DNA from: Monocercomonoides exilis
Taxonomy: Eukaryota > Preaxostyla > Oxymonadida > Polymastigidae
Assembly: GCA_001643675.2 (NCBI GenBank)
Contig: LSRY02000031.1
Span: 312,501-376,500 of the forward strand
DNA: 64,000 nt
Reading direction: 5' to 3'
How positions within the stretch are numbered: the stretch's first letter is position 1; every line of letters begins with the position of its first letter. This document shows positions 45,345 through 57,689 of this stretch, one piece after another. The notes below the pieces were generated by a model. It saw only the letters and a list, made by a program, of their open reading frames with translations, had not been told where the DNA came from and made no database searches. The translations under genes were made by a program, and so were the position numbers.

Positions 45345-47504
45345 ATGTCATTATTGTCTGGCACAAGCTCCATTTCTTTCTTTGAAATTCAAAGAGATGA
45401 TGAAGATTCACACATTGGATAGTTTTCATTTTGTATTTTTCGTTTTGTCGACATTTGAACTAAAATTTGCAGAGAAAAGAATATTAAATGCCCATCGTTT
45501 GATCAAAACGATTTTGAACCAATGGCACACTTGAAAAACAAAACCTGTGAAAGACTTTCCCAAAATGAAGATAATTCATCCTATCAACAAACTGTTCTAT
45601 CCACATCAAAAGTTTCAAATGCTGCCAATCAAACAACACCATTTGTTTACATCGAAACAAAAGATCATTTGAATCCAAAAATTCAAAAAACTGCATATAG
45701 TCCCTCTATATAAGAGTCTCCTTCAAAATATATTTTGAATTCAATAAAAATCAAAGAGAAAAGATACAAAAAATTAAGCAATCTGTTAATCTGCGGAATG
45801 AAAAGCCGAAGCGGAAACAGCCGGATTTTGACGAACTGCAGGATAGGAAAACAAAACAAATGGAAAAAATAGAAAAGATTGATATTAATAAAGATGTAGA
45901 GAAAAAAGAAGAATCAATAGGATTAATCACCTGTTTTTATCTTCGTTTCACCAATGATGAGCATTTGCATTTTCCGAAAACAACAGTTGTTGAACTTGGA
46001 AATTTGATAAAAACCATCGTGAACTGCTCACATAAAAAAGGGCCTTTATAAACCTTTTCACCACATGATAAGCTTTTAGTGTATCTTGAGTGGCTGTCCA
46101 ACAGAACGACTTTGGAGAGGATTTCCTCTTTAATAGGTATATCTCAATCAATGGCAGGCAATTGTTTGACTGATGTGCTTCCTGCATTTCTTTCTACGTT
46201 GAATGAAATTCCTTCCACTCCATCTAGGCCCACAATAATTCCCAATGAAGAAGTTCCTGATGAAGCTTTATTGGTCGATGTCACAACAATAAAAAAACCG
46301 TATTTTATTTCTTCGATATTCACAGAAGGGAAGAAACTGTTTGATGCTCATCATTCAGTTCACTGCATCAAAATAGAAGTGGCAGTTTCATCTTGGAAAC
46401 ATCACAAGGCCTTATTTGTTTCTGACGCAATAAAAGGAAGAAAGCAGGATGTTTTCCAGTTGAGAAAAGGAATGAAGAGATTTGAGGAATATTTGAAAAA
46501 AACTGATGAAGAAAGAATAAGGAATTATCAAGATTCAAGGAATGGCAGCTGGACGATCATGGGAGACAAAGGATATCAAGGACATTTCCCAAACACTCGA
46601 ATGAATTCTTCCATAAAAAAAATGTTTTTTCCAAGAATAGACTTCCGTAAAATTTTCATCAGAATTAGCCAAACTTTCTTCACCTCTTTTATCTTGTCCT
46701 TCCTTCCCTTCTTTCACTTCTCCACAACAACTCCCTCCACTCCCTGCACCTCCTCAGCTTCCTCTTATTCCTCAAACAGAATCATGTTCCACTTTTCCTG
46801 AATGCTCCCAAGCTTTAACCCAACTTCCTTCTGATTGTTTTCCTGAAACAATGAAATCATCATCGTAAGCCTTGTCACACCTTTCATTCGTTGATTCTTT
46901 TTTTTCATCATTAGCAAAAAACGCATCTTCACCATCGAATGAATCATCCAGCTCCATGTTTGACAAATACACTGAACAAGAATTGGATTTTCTGAGTATT
47001 GATGAATTCAACAAAAGCATTGCTTGATGCCGTATTCCTGTTGAATGGTTTTTCGGATGGATAAAAATGCAGCGGCTCAGACTTTTTGATAGCTTCTCAG
47101 GAGGCAGAGAAAACGTTGGAACAGATGCAAAAATAGAATGTTGGTTGACAAATTTGGTTATTGATTGTCACAGACTGGAAGATGATGATGGAAAGTTTGT
47201 AAGAAAACAGAAGCGTTTGAGTGTTATAAAGAGAAACAAGAAAAGAAAATAAGAGATATTAATACACGTGCAAACACAGAAAGAAATGCTATTCGAAAAA
47301 CTTCATTTATGTGACAATTTTTTATCACTGACTTTTGAAATATTTTTTAAACAAACGAAAATGCAGGAGCACAATTTTCAGATCATATTTGAATGTACGA
47401 CAATTGCATTTTTGTGTCAATTTAAACAAATGAATGAATATTTCCTTAATTTTTTGATGAGATTCATTTTTCTATTGCTCAATTTCTATGCCTCAAAAGA
47501 TTAA
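45345..47504 (+). pseudogene. Decayed DDE transposase of transposon B
   Basis: Aligns end to end with the intact enzyme of A, starting MSLLSGTSSISFFEI. It is interrupted by several stops (for example where A has ..GRFS, KKGPPST and KSIARCRIP) and by frameshifts after 46,620 and near 46,860. The first Asp (LLVDVTTI), the HD-type motif (RKQDVFQLR, with the His lost), the second Asp (MGDKGYQG) and the Glu (PVEWFFG) can still be seen. The longest open piece is 46,079-46,801. Inactive. Confidence 0.85.
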
Positions 47505-48108
47505 GTTAAAAAACATTCTTTTTTTCTTCGTATGTTTAATTTTGATTACAAAGACACAAATGCTTAACAAAATTTATCGCATTGCACAAAAGAAAAAAAA
47601 ACGATTTTAATAAATTATTGAAAAAATGAACAAATGATTTTTTCATAATTTGCAAGAAGTTATTTTGCAGAGAAAAATGAGATATTGATTTTTATTAATT
47701 TAATAAATAAAATGGTGAAAATAACAAAAATCATTTTAAAAACAAGATCATTAACGTGCAATTATTATTTGCATGTTTTTGCACACAATAAAATTTGCAA
47801 TTTAATTGTTTATGTATTCCAAAAATTTTCGTGACTCAATTGAACTCAGTCAAGCTGAAATGAATTCGGTTTATTCAAATAAACCCGATCAATTCGAAAA
47901 AATATGAGTTCATTTGAATAAACCTGGTTTATATGAATTTAAAAAATTTTATTCAAAATTCATTTAGTATTTTCTAACATTTTTCTCAATTTAAGAATTT
48001 TTCTGTATTTTTTTGCATTGTTATGGAAGACTTATTATGATATAATTAATGAAAAAGTTTGGAACAAATCTCAGTTTTTTTCTAAAATGCAAAAATTTTG
48101 TCCCATAT

Positions 48109-48910
48109 ATGTAATTTTCAGAAAAAAATTTTCATCAGAATTAGTTGATTAAATAAAATTATGATTTCAAAAAAATCTTCCCACACAATATTTATTAACA
48201 ATAGAAATTTGGAAGCAACAAAAGACTGAAAAAGAAAAGAAATCACAAAAAGAAAGAAGTATAACTTTAAAAAAAAAAATCAAAAAAAAAAAAAAAAAAC
48301 ATTATTGAAAATTATTGTAAAAATTGAATGAGATGTTGTTAAATTATTCTTCAAAAATAGTATAAAAATGAATATCATGAAGGGGAGAAATGTATTTTTT
48401 TGTTAATGAAATACATAAAAATACATAATTACTGAATAGGAAGCAAAAAGATAAAAAATAATATGTCAAAAAAAGAACGATAAAAAGAAAATATAAGGTA
48501 TTTTTCAACAATTTCAAATTCATTGTACTAAGTTGTAAAGTATAAAGTGAAATGTTATTCCAAACCTCCACTATTACATAACTAAAAAATTAAATAAAAT
48601 TCCATTTCGAGAATATATACACAAAGCCACTTCACAGAAAAGAACTCAGATGTAAAGAATGATCTACATATATAAAATTATCACATTTGTGGTTCTTTCG
48701 TGAAAAGCAGCGCATAATAATCCAAAGCAAGAGAATAGTTACTATTACTCGGTTTGGATTATTTAAATCATGAAAAAAAGGTGATGGTGCATGCTATCGC
48801 ATGCTTATTCTTCAAATCTTCACAAAGTTTTAATACATATAAGAAGAATATTTATACAAATACGTTCTTAAGGTTTCTTTTGAAGCTTTGCTTTAATTCG
48901 TATCTTCCAA
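48109..48910. other. AT-rich 3' flank of the TmcB-like gene
   Basis: No supported gene. Contains A runs near 48,271-48,299. Short open frames have no recognisable content. Confidence 0.5.
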
Positions 48911-51900
48911 TCACAAATTTTCTCCTTCCTCACTTTGTTTCGTGCTATTTTCTCTCAATTTATATACAGTATCAGCAAAAGTAATATCTTCGTCTGTAAA
49001 ATGCATGTCGAAAAGAGATATAAGTCTTTTTTTCCCAATTGCTGAAGCAGCTTCATTCTTTGCGAGAATATGATCGCCTATCAATGTTAATCTCTGCCTC
49101 AAAAGGACATGCTCGTGCTTGTGCTTCTCAATTCCTTGATACGACAGATGCTCCATTTCTTTCTCCTCTTCTGTGAACACAGCCATCACTGTGGTTAAAA
49201 GCTGCTCGTATATTGAAGATACCACTCCAACATGTTCATACTGCTTCATCGCAGTGATCAGCTGTTGTGTCACATCCAATATGAGCTCTCTTCCCCGATC
49301 AAACTTCTCGTTGCCTGTAACCATCGAAGGCAGCATCTCCACCTCCTTATCGTTGGCATCAATCGGAAGTAGCTTTAGCAGCTTAAACGAAACACTCCGA
49401 ATGAACTTGTTCTCACTGACCCACGACATGCTGTTGCCAAAGAATGAGGCGATGAACAACGCACAAAACACTCCAACAACAACAGATACAACAGTCTTTG
49501 ATTCGTCCACTTCTGCTTTGCCTGTCTTTAGAATTGTGTCCGTCATCTTGTTAATACCTCCGACAATGTCATTTCGCAGTGATGTCATTATAAAATGAGG
49601 CTCTGTCACATTCGGAGTAATAATACTCAAGTCCATCTTCGAAATCCTCTCGACATAAACACGCAAACGCGCAATAAGAGAAGATAATCCGTAAATCTTT
49701 CCTTTCACTCCGTACATTCGATAAGGATCGAGTGTCGAACAGTCATCTGTCTCCTTTCTGTAGCAGCTGGATGGCTTTAGAAGCATCTCATAGTTGATGT
49801 CTGTGCCCATGCGCTTCACTGATATTAAATCGTAAGTATCATCATCTGCATGCGAATAATCGGAGTCGCCAAAATGGCAGTTCAGATGAATAGCTTCAAA
49901 ATATCGTGCCATTGGAACAAGAAGAGAGCGGGAAACATCTTTTGAGCCTGAGCAGTGCGACGAATTATACATAACTGGATTCAAAGAGCGGGGAAATGTA
50001 ACTGATTGGTCTGTTTTGATGATAGGAATTGGCTGGAGGATGGTCATCATCAGAAACTGGATCTGAAACAGGATCGACGCACGCATTCCAGAAAGAATGA
50101 TGTTTGCTGATGTTGACTTATAATTAATCACATACCCACACACCACTGCCACTGTGGAGCTTGCAACCACCAGTCCAAGAGACAGCGTTAAGACGATGTT
50201 GACAACAATTCGTCGTGAAACTGGACTTGGCAGCTGTTTGTAAGCACCCTCCAGCCTCTCAATCTCCTTTTCCATCGACTCTTCCCATGTGGTATCATCA
50301 ATTGCGTTCCTAACAATTCCCAGCCTCTTCTCCTTCTCCATTTCTTCATCATCATAAAAGTATTGTTTTGCTGCATTGTTCCACTGATTTGTCTGAGCTG
50401 CTGATGGAGATGCATTCACTTGCTGTGTTTTCTGTACTTCATTCGCTTGCTGAGAAGTCGTATTCATACGCAATCCAGGCGATGTGATGTTGTTGGGTGT
50501 ATCGTTGCTCCAAGGCACCGTCTTCGCAGCTGAATCTGAGGGTATCATTCCCAACGAAGTGAACAGTGTGCCAGATTGAATCCCATCTGAAGAACTTGAT
50601 GTTGGAAGCAGCGCAGTTCCCAGATCTGATCCAAACTGGCTGCCGTTCATCGGATAGATCGAATGTGACGCCAATGATGCCTGTGTGCTGCCAATAAAGT
50701 CATTTCCTTGAATGTTCGGTGACTGCGGATTGACGTTCCCAAGCATCAATTTTGGAAGCTGACCGTTTAAAGACCGTTGTGTAATTGGAGATCCAATGCT
50801 TGGCCCAACTTCTATCAAGCTGCTCATCTGCTGCCCACCATATCTGCTTCCACCATCACCCAATCCTCCTTCTCGCAAGTTCATCTTCATCATCATATTC
50901 GTTCCGTCTGTTCTTTCACCTTCCAAGTTCGCATGTTCTGTTGGCAGCATCGCGCTCTTTGCCCTCTGCACATGCACATCTGTCCCTATTTCGCTATCTG
51001 TGTTAATATCTCTCAAGTTTTGCACTGTTCTCACTGTGAGTGGCTGGCCGACCTTGTTGAATGCCATTCCTTTGCTCTCAGCCAGTCCTTGTGAATATGA
51101 AACAACTGTGCAGAATGAATGATCAAAGCCAGATGAAACGCGTGCCATGCCTGGTTGCTGTGCAACATTGCCTACAAATGATTGAGATTGAGTTGTTATT
51201 CCATTTGGAAGCAATGCAACAGGATTCGGATGTAAAGTCGAATGAATGCTATGTTCATCATCCAAGAACGAAGGTGTTTGCTGGAAGGAGATCAATGAAG
51301 AGCTCTGTGCACGAAGATTAATATTCTGACTCTGTGGAGAAGAAGCAAGTGCTTCCATCGTCACGCTTTCGTTTGAGAACTTTGCAACAAGATCCACATT
51401 GTTGTTTTCGTTGATATCCTCTGAGGACTTTACAGAGTCCAGCGAGTCCATTGATTGCCTGCCTGCCCACATCTCCTCGTCGTTGCTGATGATGCTTTCT
51501 GACTGCTTCAGTGCATTGTGCATCGGCGAAAGCTGAGACAACTCGTAATCATCGTCTGCATCTTCTTCGCTCAGCAAACGCCGAATAGCACCCTGCATCT
51601 TGATCTTGGGCACATCGAGCATCGTGTGATAGGCACGCTTTCTCTCCCGGACAGACCGTCTTGTAAAATGCACAAAGAGGAATGTTTGGATGCCTGTCAG
51701 CGGAACGACTGTGAGCATGATGCACAGCACAAACGCCATTATAATCTCATCGCAGTTCTTGTTCATCAGATCGTAATAAGACACAATCACACGCTTTGCA
51801 CCATCTAGCACAGGTACAAGTGCGTTGAATGCCATGTACTGAATATCATTCAGATAGTCTGGCTCAGAGGGGCGCGACAGCATGTCTGTGTTGGACAGAT

Positions 51901-54802
51901 AGCGGCACACCTGAGACAGCTTCGCCATCACCTCCAGCATCGATGACGGACTCAAGATCTGCTTCTTCTCCTTGATGACCTCCTCTACTGAGCCATCTGA
52001 CTGCGTCTCGTTCTTCGTGGTGAAGAGGAAAATGTATGTGTTTATATTTGCTGTCTCCCACGGCTCCATGTTTGATGTTGTGTCGTGCACATTCCCCAGC
52101 AGCGTAGTGATGCTTTCTGCGTTCTCTGCCAGCATATCGATCAGCACATGCTTCTGCGTCAGCGTCGGCTCCCAATGGTCTGCTGGTGTTTGGTCTGCGA
52201 AATGAAAGCGTATGTCGTAGATGAAGTAGTTGTAGCCCAATGACCCTGAACGGGCGGTGTAATACGACAAGTCGCAGATCTCTCTCAGCGTGTCCAGGTT
52301 GCGCTGGTACATATCAGACATTGAAAGATACACAATCAGCGAAATCACCAGCGCTGCTATTGAAATCAGACTGAATGTTGCCAATGTGCATGTCAAATAC
52401 GTTGCTTGCTTCTCCATCTCTCCATTGGCACTGCTACCTGCACCCATCGACATGTCTGAAAGAAGCGCTTCCCTCTTCTTCCTTTTCCGCTTCTGCTTCT
52501 TCTTCTTCACATTCTGCACTCTCTTCCTCCGCTGCAGCTCTTCTGTTGACTGGTTCCACTGCGCTTCTGGAGCAGCTGCTGTGTTCTGCGTGTTGGCTGT
52601 CTTTGGAAGCGATTCGTCGGAGTTTTCATTCGAAAGTGGTGTCAAATTCTCGCTCCCGTCGGCTGAATTGCTGTTTTTCTCGTTCTTGTTCTGACGAATT
52701 GCATCTGAGCCTTCTTTTGGAGTGCGGAATCCTTCATCTCCGCTTTCTTCTCCTTCTCCTCTCGCCATCTTTCCACTTCCTTCTCCGCTTTCTATTCCAC
52801 TTCCGCTTCCACTTCCATTTTCATTGCCACTGCCGCTGCTGATAGGCACCCCCAGCGCCTTCGCCTGGTCTGTACCATCGCCCTCTGTGATGCTCGTCAG
52901 GATATCTGCGTCTGCCGCAAAGCCCGTCGTAATCGAAGGCTCAGAGCTGTTTGAAGTGTCGTCTTCGATTTGGTCTGCCCTGTTCAGAATCATCTCTGCC
53001 GTGTCCTCGTCGTGGAAGATGTCCAAAAGCAGGCGTGCATAATTCCTCAGCACTTTCGTACTCTGCCCATGCGTCGCCATCAGCTCCTCGTAGCTCTTTC
53101 GAGAAACATCTTCGTTCTTCACAATCTCATTCAACAGCCGCAGCATCGCTTTGTAGTCAGGTTGTGACGATGTGATGTTCTCAAAGAACTCCTTCAGTGC
53201 GCTAACTGCCTTTTCGTACCCGTTTTCTGCTTTGGACATCAAAGATACGAACGTCAACGACGTAAGCTCGCTTATCCTTCCTCTGTTTGCATCGCCTCCT
53301 TCGCTGGTGTTGCACTCCTTCGATTTGCAGTACAGCACAAAGCGCAGAAAGAACCCGAGCGGTAGAGAACGCGCTTTGCGCAGGAGCGGCTGCGACTTGA
53401 TGAAGTTTTTGCGATATGCCTGCAGAAACGCAGCATATAAGTAGTACAACTCGCCGTTGTTCTTGTTAGCGCGGATGCCCTGTGTGTATACAAACTCCAC
53501 GAATGACAGGTGATCCAGCGAGCGATACGAATCCACCTGCACAAACCTCACTGATGGCTCTATTCGTTCAGGCTTCTTCATCGGAGGCAGTGCACTGGCT
53601 GCGTTTTCTGCGTGAGTGTCAATCAGAGGATTGCCTGTGGCTGAGAGGAGATATCTACCGACTCTCACTTTGCGACCTATTTTCGGCAGCACCACCGCAC
53701 TCAGCACAATCCCAACAATCAGACCAAACACCTGCAGCGCAACAGACACTGCCCATACCCCAGTGGCTCCTTCGATGACGAAGCCTATTTCTCCACAAAG
53801 ACGCACACAGCCAAAAATACACCATGTGCTTGCCTTTAATAAGTTTCCTGGGAGCTTGTAGATCGGCTGCTTCCACACGAAATAAACGACCATCACTAAT
53901 GAAGATCCAACCGTCACCACGCCACGCCAAAATGGCCAAGCAAAAAGTACCCTCATTGCAAACACACATCCGTATAGGATGCTCGATTCTATTGACTGCC
54001 ACATTCCGTTCGGAGATGACCACAACCCCCCATGCTTGGGGTGATGTTCAAAAATCATGCTGTTCAATAAAAATGACATAAGCAAAAAATATGCAAGTCC
54101 GATAATCCCCATTATTAATCCACAAAAAGTTAAAGAATCCTTAAAGCAAGATAATTTTGATGCACGATGAACCATTTCACCTTCAAAATCTATACAATCA
54201 AACGTAGAGATACTTATCGATATAATGGGTATAAATAAAATAGAAAATGTGAAATGAATGAGCCAGCGTAATAGATTTATTATCCAAGGTTGTGATCCAG
54301 CAATAGAACGGAAGAAGACAGCAACAATCACCACATATACCGCAAGAATAATCAAAATTGCACATATGAGCATGACAACCATAGGAAGACGTTTCCCCGC
54401 CATGTAGCTGAGCGAAGTTCCATCTGGAAAACAAACAAACTGTTTGTGAAATGAAAAATTAATTTTTATTAAAAAATTACAACAGCCACAAATTAATTAA
54501 AACAAAAGTGTTCGCGATAATTTCAATGACGAGTTCAGAAAAGATTAAATGCATACTGATGAAATTTGATTTACTTTTTGTGTGGAAATGTCAATCCGAA
54601 AGAAGCTCAAAGTAATCATCTGAATCAGCATAAATACCCAAATAAACATATTCCAACTTCGACTAGGATGCTTTGTCTGGTTATACAATGGTGAAAATAA
54701 CGAAAAAATAATTTCATCAAGTTTTCCAAGTCCTTCTGCCTGTGCAAATTCAATCATTGCTCCGCTTGAAGTTGAACTCAATGACTTGCTTTCATCAGAC
54801 AT
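48911..54802 (-). CDS. Large polytopic TmcB-like protein
   Basis: Two exons on the minus strand: 54802-54557 and 54439-48911, giving about 1,924 residues. The junction is proposed from a GTATGC donor and an AAACAG acceptor, which extends the frame upstream of the first internal ATG to FVCFPDGTSLSYMAG. The first 350 residues contain about eight TM helices. A helical-repeat region follows (LDHLSFVEFVYTQGIRANKN..LYYLYAAFLQAYRKN..SQPLLRKA). This is the signature of the 'tiny macrocysts B' TPR-like region known from ciliate and trichomonad proteins. Next come a Ser/Asn/Gly-rich acidic linker and a basic KKKKQKRKRKKR run. After these lie TM helices with large extracytosolic loops, a long Gln/Ser/Asn linker and two further TM-loop-TM units near the C-terminus. 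I see no PAS or cyclase domain, although some relatives have them. In relatives, a sensory or membrane-signalling role is suspected. Function here is unknown. Confidence 0.75.
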
Positions 54803-54986
54803 TTGCTTCGTAATTAAATTGTATTACAAATATTGCTCCCAAAGAAACCTATGATCAAATAATATATAATATCTCATTTTTCAAAATATGAACTTGATTA
54901 AAAATTCACAAGTGATTCAAAGAATATCATAAAAAAGCTCTTCAGATTCCAAAAAGATAAGGAAAATCTAAAAAACAATTCCGAAT

Positions 54987-55021
<35 letters not shown>

Positions 55022-55845
55022 TGATTTATCCTTAAAAAATAGTCAAATATATTTTCATGTCTTTATTTGAAAAGCTTCAATGATGTCAAATTCTTTTTGA
55101 AATCAAAAAGAGATGATCATGTTTATAATTTCTTTCTAAAAAGATAGATTATTTTCTATTTAAAATTTTCAACAGATATTTAAGAACATAAATTACAATC
55201 GAAAAGAGAAAAATGAAATAGTGATTGATAATTCTTGATTTTATTTTTGTGATAAAATATGAGTTTTTATGTGACTATTGACGGACAAAATTTATATCCT
55301 GATGGACAGAGAGATATTTTTCTTTTCAGAACTTCAATAATCAAAACAATAATTTCAAATACAAATATTATAAATAAAATAAATCAAAGAAGTGGGTGAA
55401 AATATTGACTTTCAAGCTTTTAATGCACACAGCAGAAAATATTGTTTCATTCAAAATTTTGTTGTATAAAATCAGATTTGAAAACTTATTGAATTTTCAA
55501 ATAAGCGAAGAGATTCAAATAATATTACAACAATTGGTTTTGTGGTCTCACTGATATTTCATAAAATGAATCAATTTTATTCATATTTTTTTGATCACAA
55601 AAAGAAAATTAAAAGTGCATTATTTTGCAATGAAAATGCCTGAAGTGCAATATTTTATTCCAAGTGAATCGTGAAAACACGATTTTCAAAAATGATATTG
55701 ACAAATAGTTAAATCAGATATTTAATAATCATCGGATCGTCAGTGAAGTCAGTGACTGTCAACTGATTCAGTATCTGGAAGTGAAGAAATTCTAATATTA
55801 TTTGTGAAACAAAGTTAAGTTTGAAAAATGAAATAAAAATTATAA

Positions 55846-56105
55846 ATGGGTGATTATATTTGAAATCACTTCTTTTTTCGGGGTGTTAATTTTTCAGAGC
55901 TTGTTTGTCATTGAGAAAAGATATTTCATTCTAATTGTTGAATTATTACTACTGTTACTAAAAAAGAATGTTTTTAATGAAATGAAAATGAAGATGATTT
56001 GAATAAGCCTTTTCATTTTTTGTGTTTTTTTGTTGATTTTCAAAATGAATTCTCAAGAGAAAAATTTTGGAAGAAAAAATTTACTTTCAAAACAAATTAC
56101 CCAAA
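55846..56105. mobile_element. MITE copy, TATGGGTGATTATTTTTGAAA family
   Basis: Starts ATGGGTGATTATATTTGAAA and ends with the diverged inverse TTTCAAAACAAATTACCCAA. The length (260 bp) and internal blocks (TTTTTTCGGGGTGT, GCCTTTTCA, TCTCAAGAGA) match the copy inside transposon B. Confidence 0.75.
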
Positions 56106-56566
56106 TTGATAGAAATTGATTTATTGTTCGAAATCCCTATAAATTTGCATAAAAAAACATTTTTCAAAAGCCAATCCTGATATGGATTTTCATTTGCTGA
56201 AGGATGTGACTGATAATTTTTTATCTGTGATTATTGGTTATTATTGACCATTTCAAAATACGAATTTTTCCTGTTTCAAATTGTTTAAACATTAATATAA
56301 TAATAATAATAAATGATAACAAAGGAAGGCATAGAAAAAGGCTCAAAAAAACTAAATTGGAAACATGTGTGCGATAAATAAAAGTTTTTGGATGTAATGG
56401 ATATCGACATATTTCTGTTCAATAATATTTCTTGTGAAAAATGCGCTATTCTTTTTTTTTTAAAAACAATTTTTTATCCGATCTTTTCAAAATAGCAAAA
56501 CGTAATGAAGGATTTTGAATTTTCTTTTCTCTTTGAAATAACATCAAATATAAAACCATATGTAAC

Positions 56567-56720
56567 ATATGGGTGATTATTTTTGAAATCATTTTTTCCC
56601 AAACAAAATATTCAGTTCAAAATTTTCTCTTGAATATGAATCAAAGAACATTAAAAAGTGAAAATACAAATAAATAATATGGGTGATTATTTTTGATATC
56701 ATAAAAATTTACGAAGTTTG
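56567..56720. mobile_element. Two MITE fragments, tandem
   Basis: ATATGGGTGATTATTTTTGA occurs at 56,567 and again, in the same orientation, at 56,677. The first is followed by about 90 bp matching one end of the 260-bp MITE (TCTCTTGAATAT, AAAAAGTGAAAA) and then stops. The second has only the terminal part. Truncated or nested copies. Confidence 0.6.
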
Positions 56721-57689
56721 ATCATTAAAAATTTTCATTAAGGGTTACGTTGATAAGAAAAAATTTTTGTAAAATAAGGCGAAAATATAGTTAAATATAT
56801 TGTTAATATAATTTATTTGTTGATTTTAATTTGTTTCCAATTGTTTTTATTTCAAATATCGAGAAATAAAAATAATTTATTAAAAAAATATCGAAAATTC
56901 GATAAACCTAATAAAACATAAGTTAACTGATTTCAAAAACATGAATACAATATTCACAATGTATAATCAATCAATTTTGTTAAGTAAACATTTGTTAATT
57001 AATGTTATTGCAAAGAAATTTAGAAACTGATTTCGAAGATCTGAAAACTTTTGTTGTTAACAAAAATTTTCAAAACAAACATTGACAAATTTGATAGTAA
57101 CACATTATATTTTCCATCAAAATAATAGTTTGTTGTTTATTTTTGTTCAGAAACAAAAAATTCTATAAATTAGTTATTCTTATTTATTGATCAAACAAAG
57201 ATACAGAAAAATAACAAAGAAAATAATAAAAATTGAATAGAAATTTGTTAAATTTTGTTTCTTAACACTAAAAAAGCTTCTGTCACACGAACATCTTCAT
57301 TTTATTTTCCTCCCTTCGTTTCTCCGTTGATTCACCATATTTCTTCCTCGTCTCTTATCCTTCATCCAGATATCCACACCAGATGCTCCTCTCCTTTTGT
57401 CGCGACGCTCCTTTTCCATACGGGCTTAACAAAAAAGCTTTGCGAATGCAATGGTTGATGCAGCAGAAGAGCGTACGTCTCTTGAAAGCAACTCCCTCGC
57501 CTCTTCATCATTATCGCATCCTTTTCTGCATCCACTTCAGCTAAACTTGAATTCCTCTCAGTCTCTACCTCTTGGCTCCCTAGCAATTCCCTCGTGGCTA
57601 TCTGCCCATCTGCTCTGGATAGCTCCGCTTCTCTGGCTGGCTTGGCTGCCCCAGACCAAAGAACAATAATCGTTTTTCACTCCTCCAAT

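Larger units (their letters stand above)
42514..47965 (+). mobile_element. Transposon B: inverted, decayed relative of A
   Basis: The left end is AGATGAATTGTGAATAGA. The right end is a mutated inverse (AAATGAATTTTGAATAAA). It is collinear with A when one is reverse-complemented: subterminal repeats, captured beta-helix fragment, spacer, transposase, subterminal repeats. Flanking triplets are AAA and AGT, so no clear target duplication remains. It is longer than A mainly because of a 260-bp MITE at 45,077-45,337. Its transposase has several stops, so it would need the A enzyme to move. Confidence 0.8.
42469..48108. mobile_element. Small MITE split by transposon B
   Basis: ATATGGGACGAAATTTTATGC at 42,469 and its inverse GCAAAAATTTTGTCCCATAT ending at 48,108 flank transposon B. 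Without B the element would be about 190 bp, close to the 163-bp relative at 28,566-28,728. The two also share the internal GGAACAAATCTC block. B therefore inserted into an existing MITE. Confidence 0.65.
54803..57250. other. Long AT-rich spacer with MITE copies
   Basis: Gene-free as far as can be seen. It holds a 32-bp poly(T) (54,989-55,020) and three pieces of the TATGGGTGATTATTTTTGAAA MITE. The rest is A/T-rich sequence without recognisable coding or RNA genes. The promoter of the TmcB-like gene should lie at its left edge. Confidence 0.55.

Noticed and set aside
45345-47504. Reading TAA/TAG as glutamine to rescue the B transposase
   Set aside because: The stops fall where the A copy has other residues (for example Ser), and frameshifts are also present, so the copy is decayed.
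50777-53861. Plus-strand frames opposite the TmcB-like gene
   Set aside because: Shadow frames of a long, well-supported minus-strand gene.
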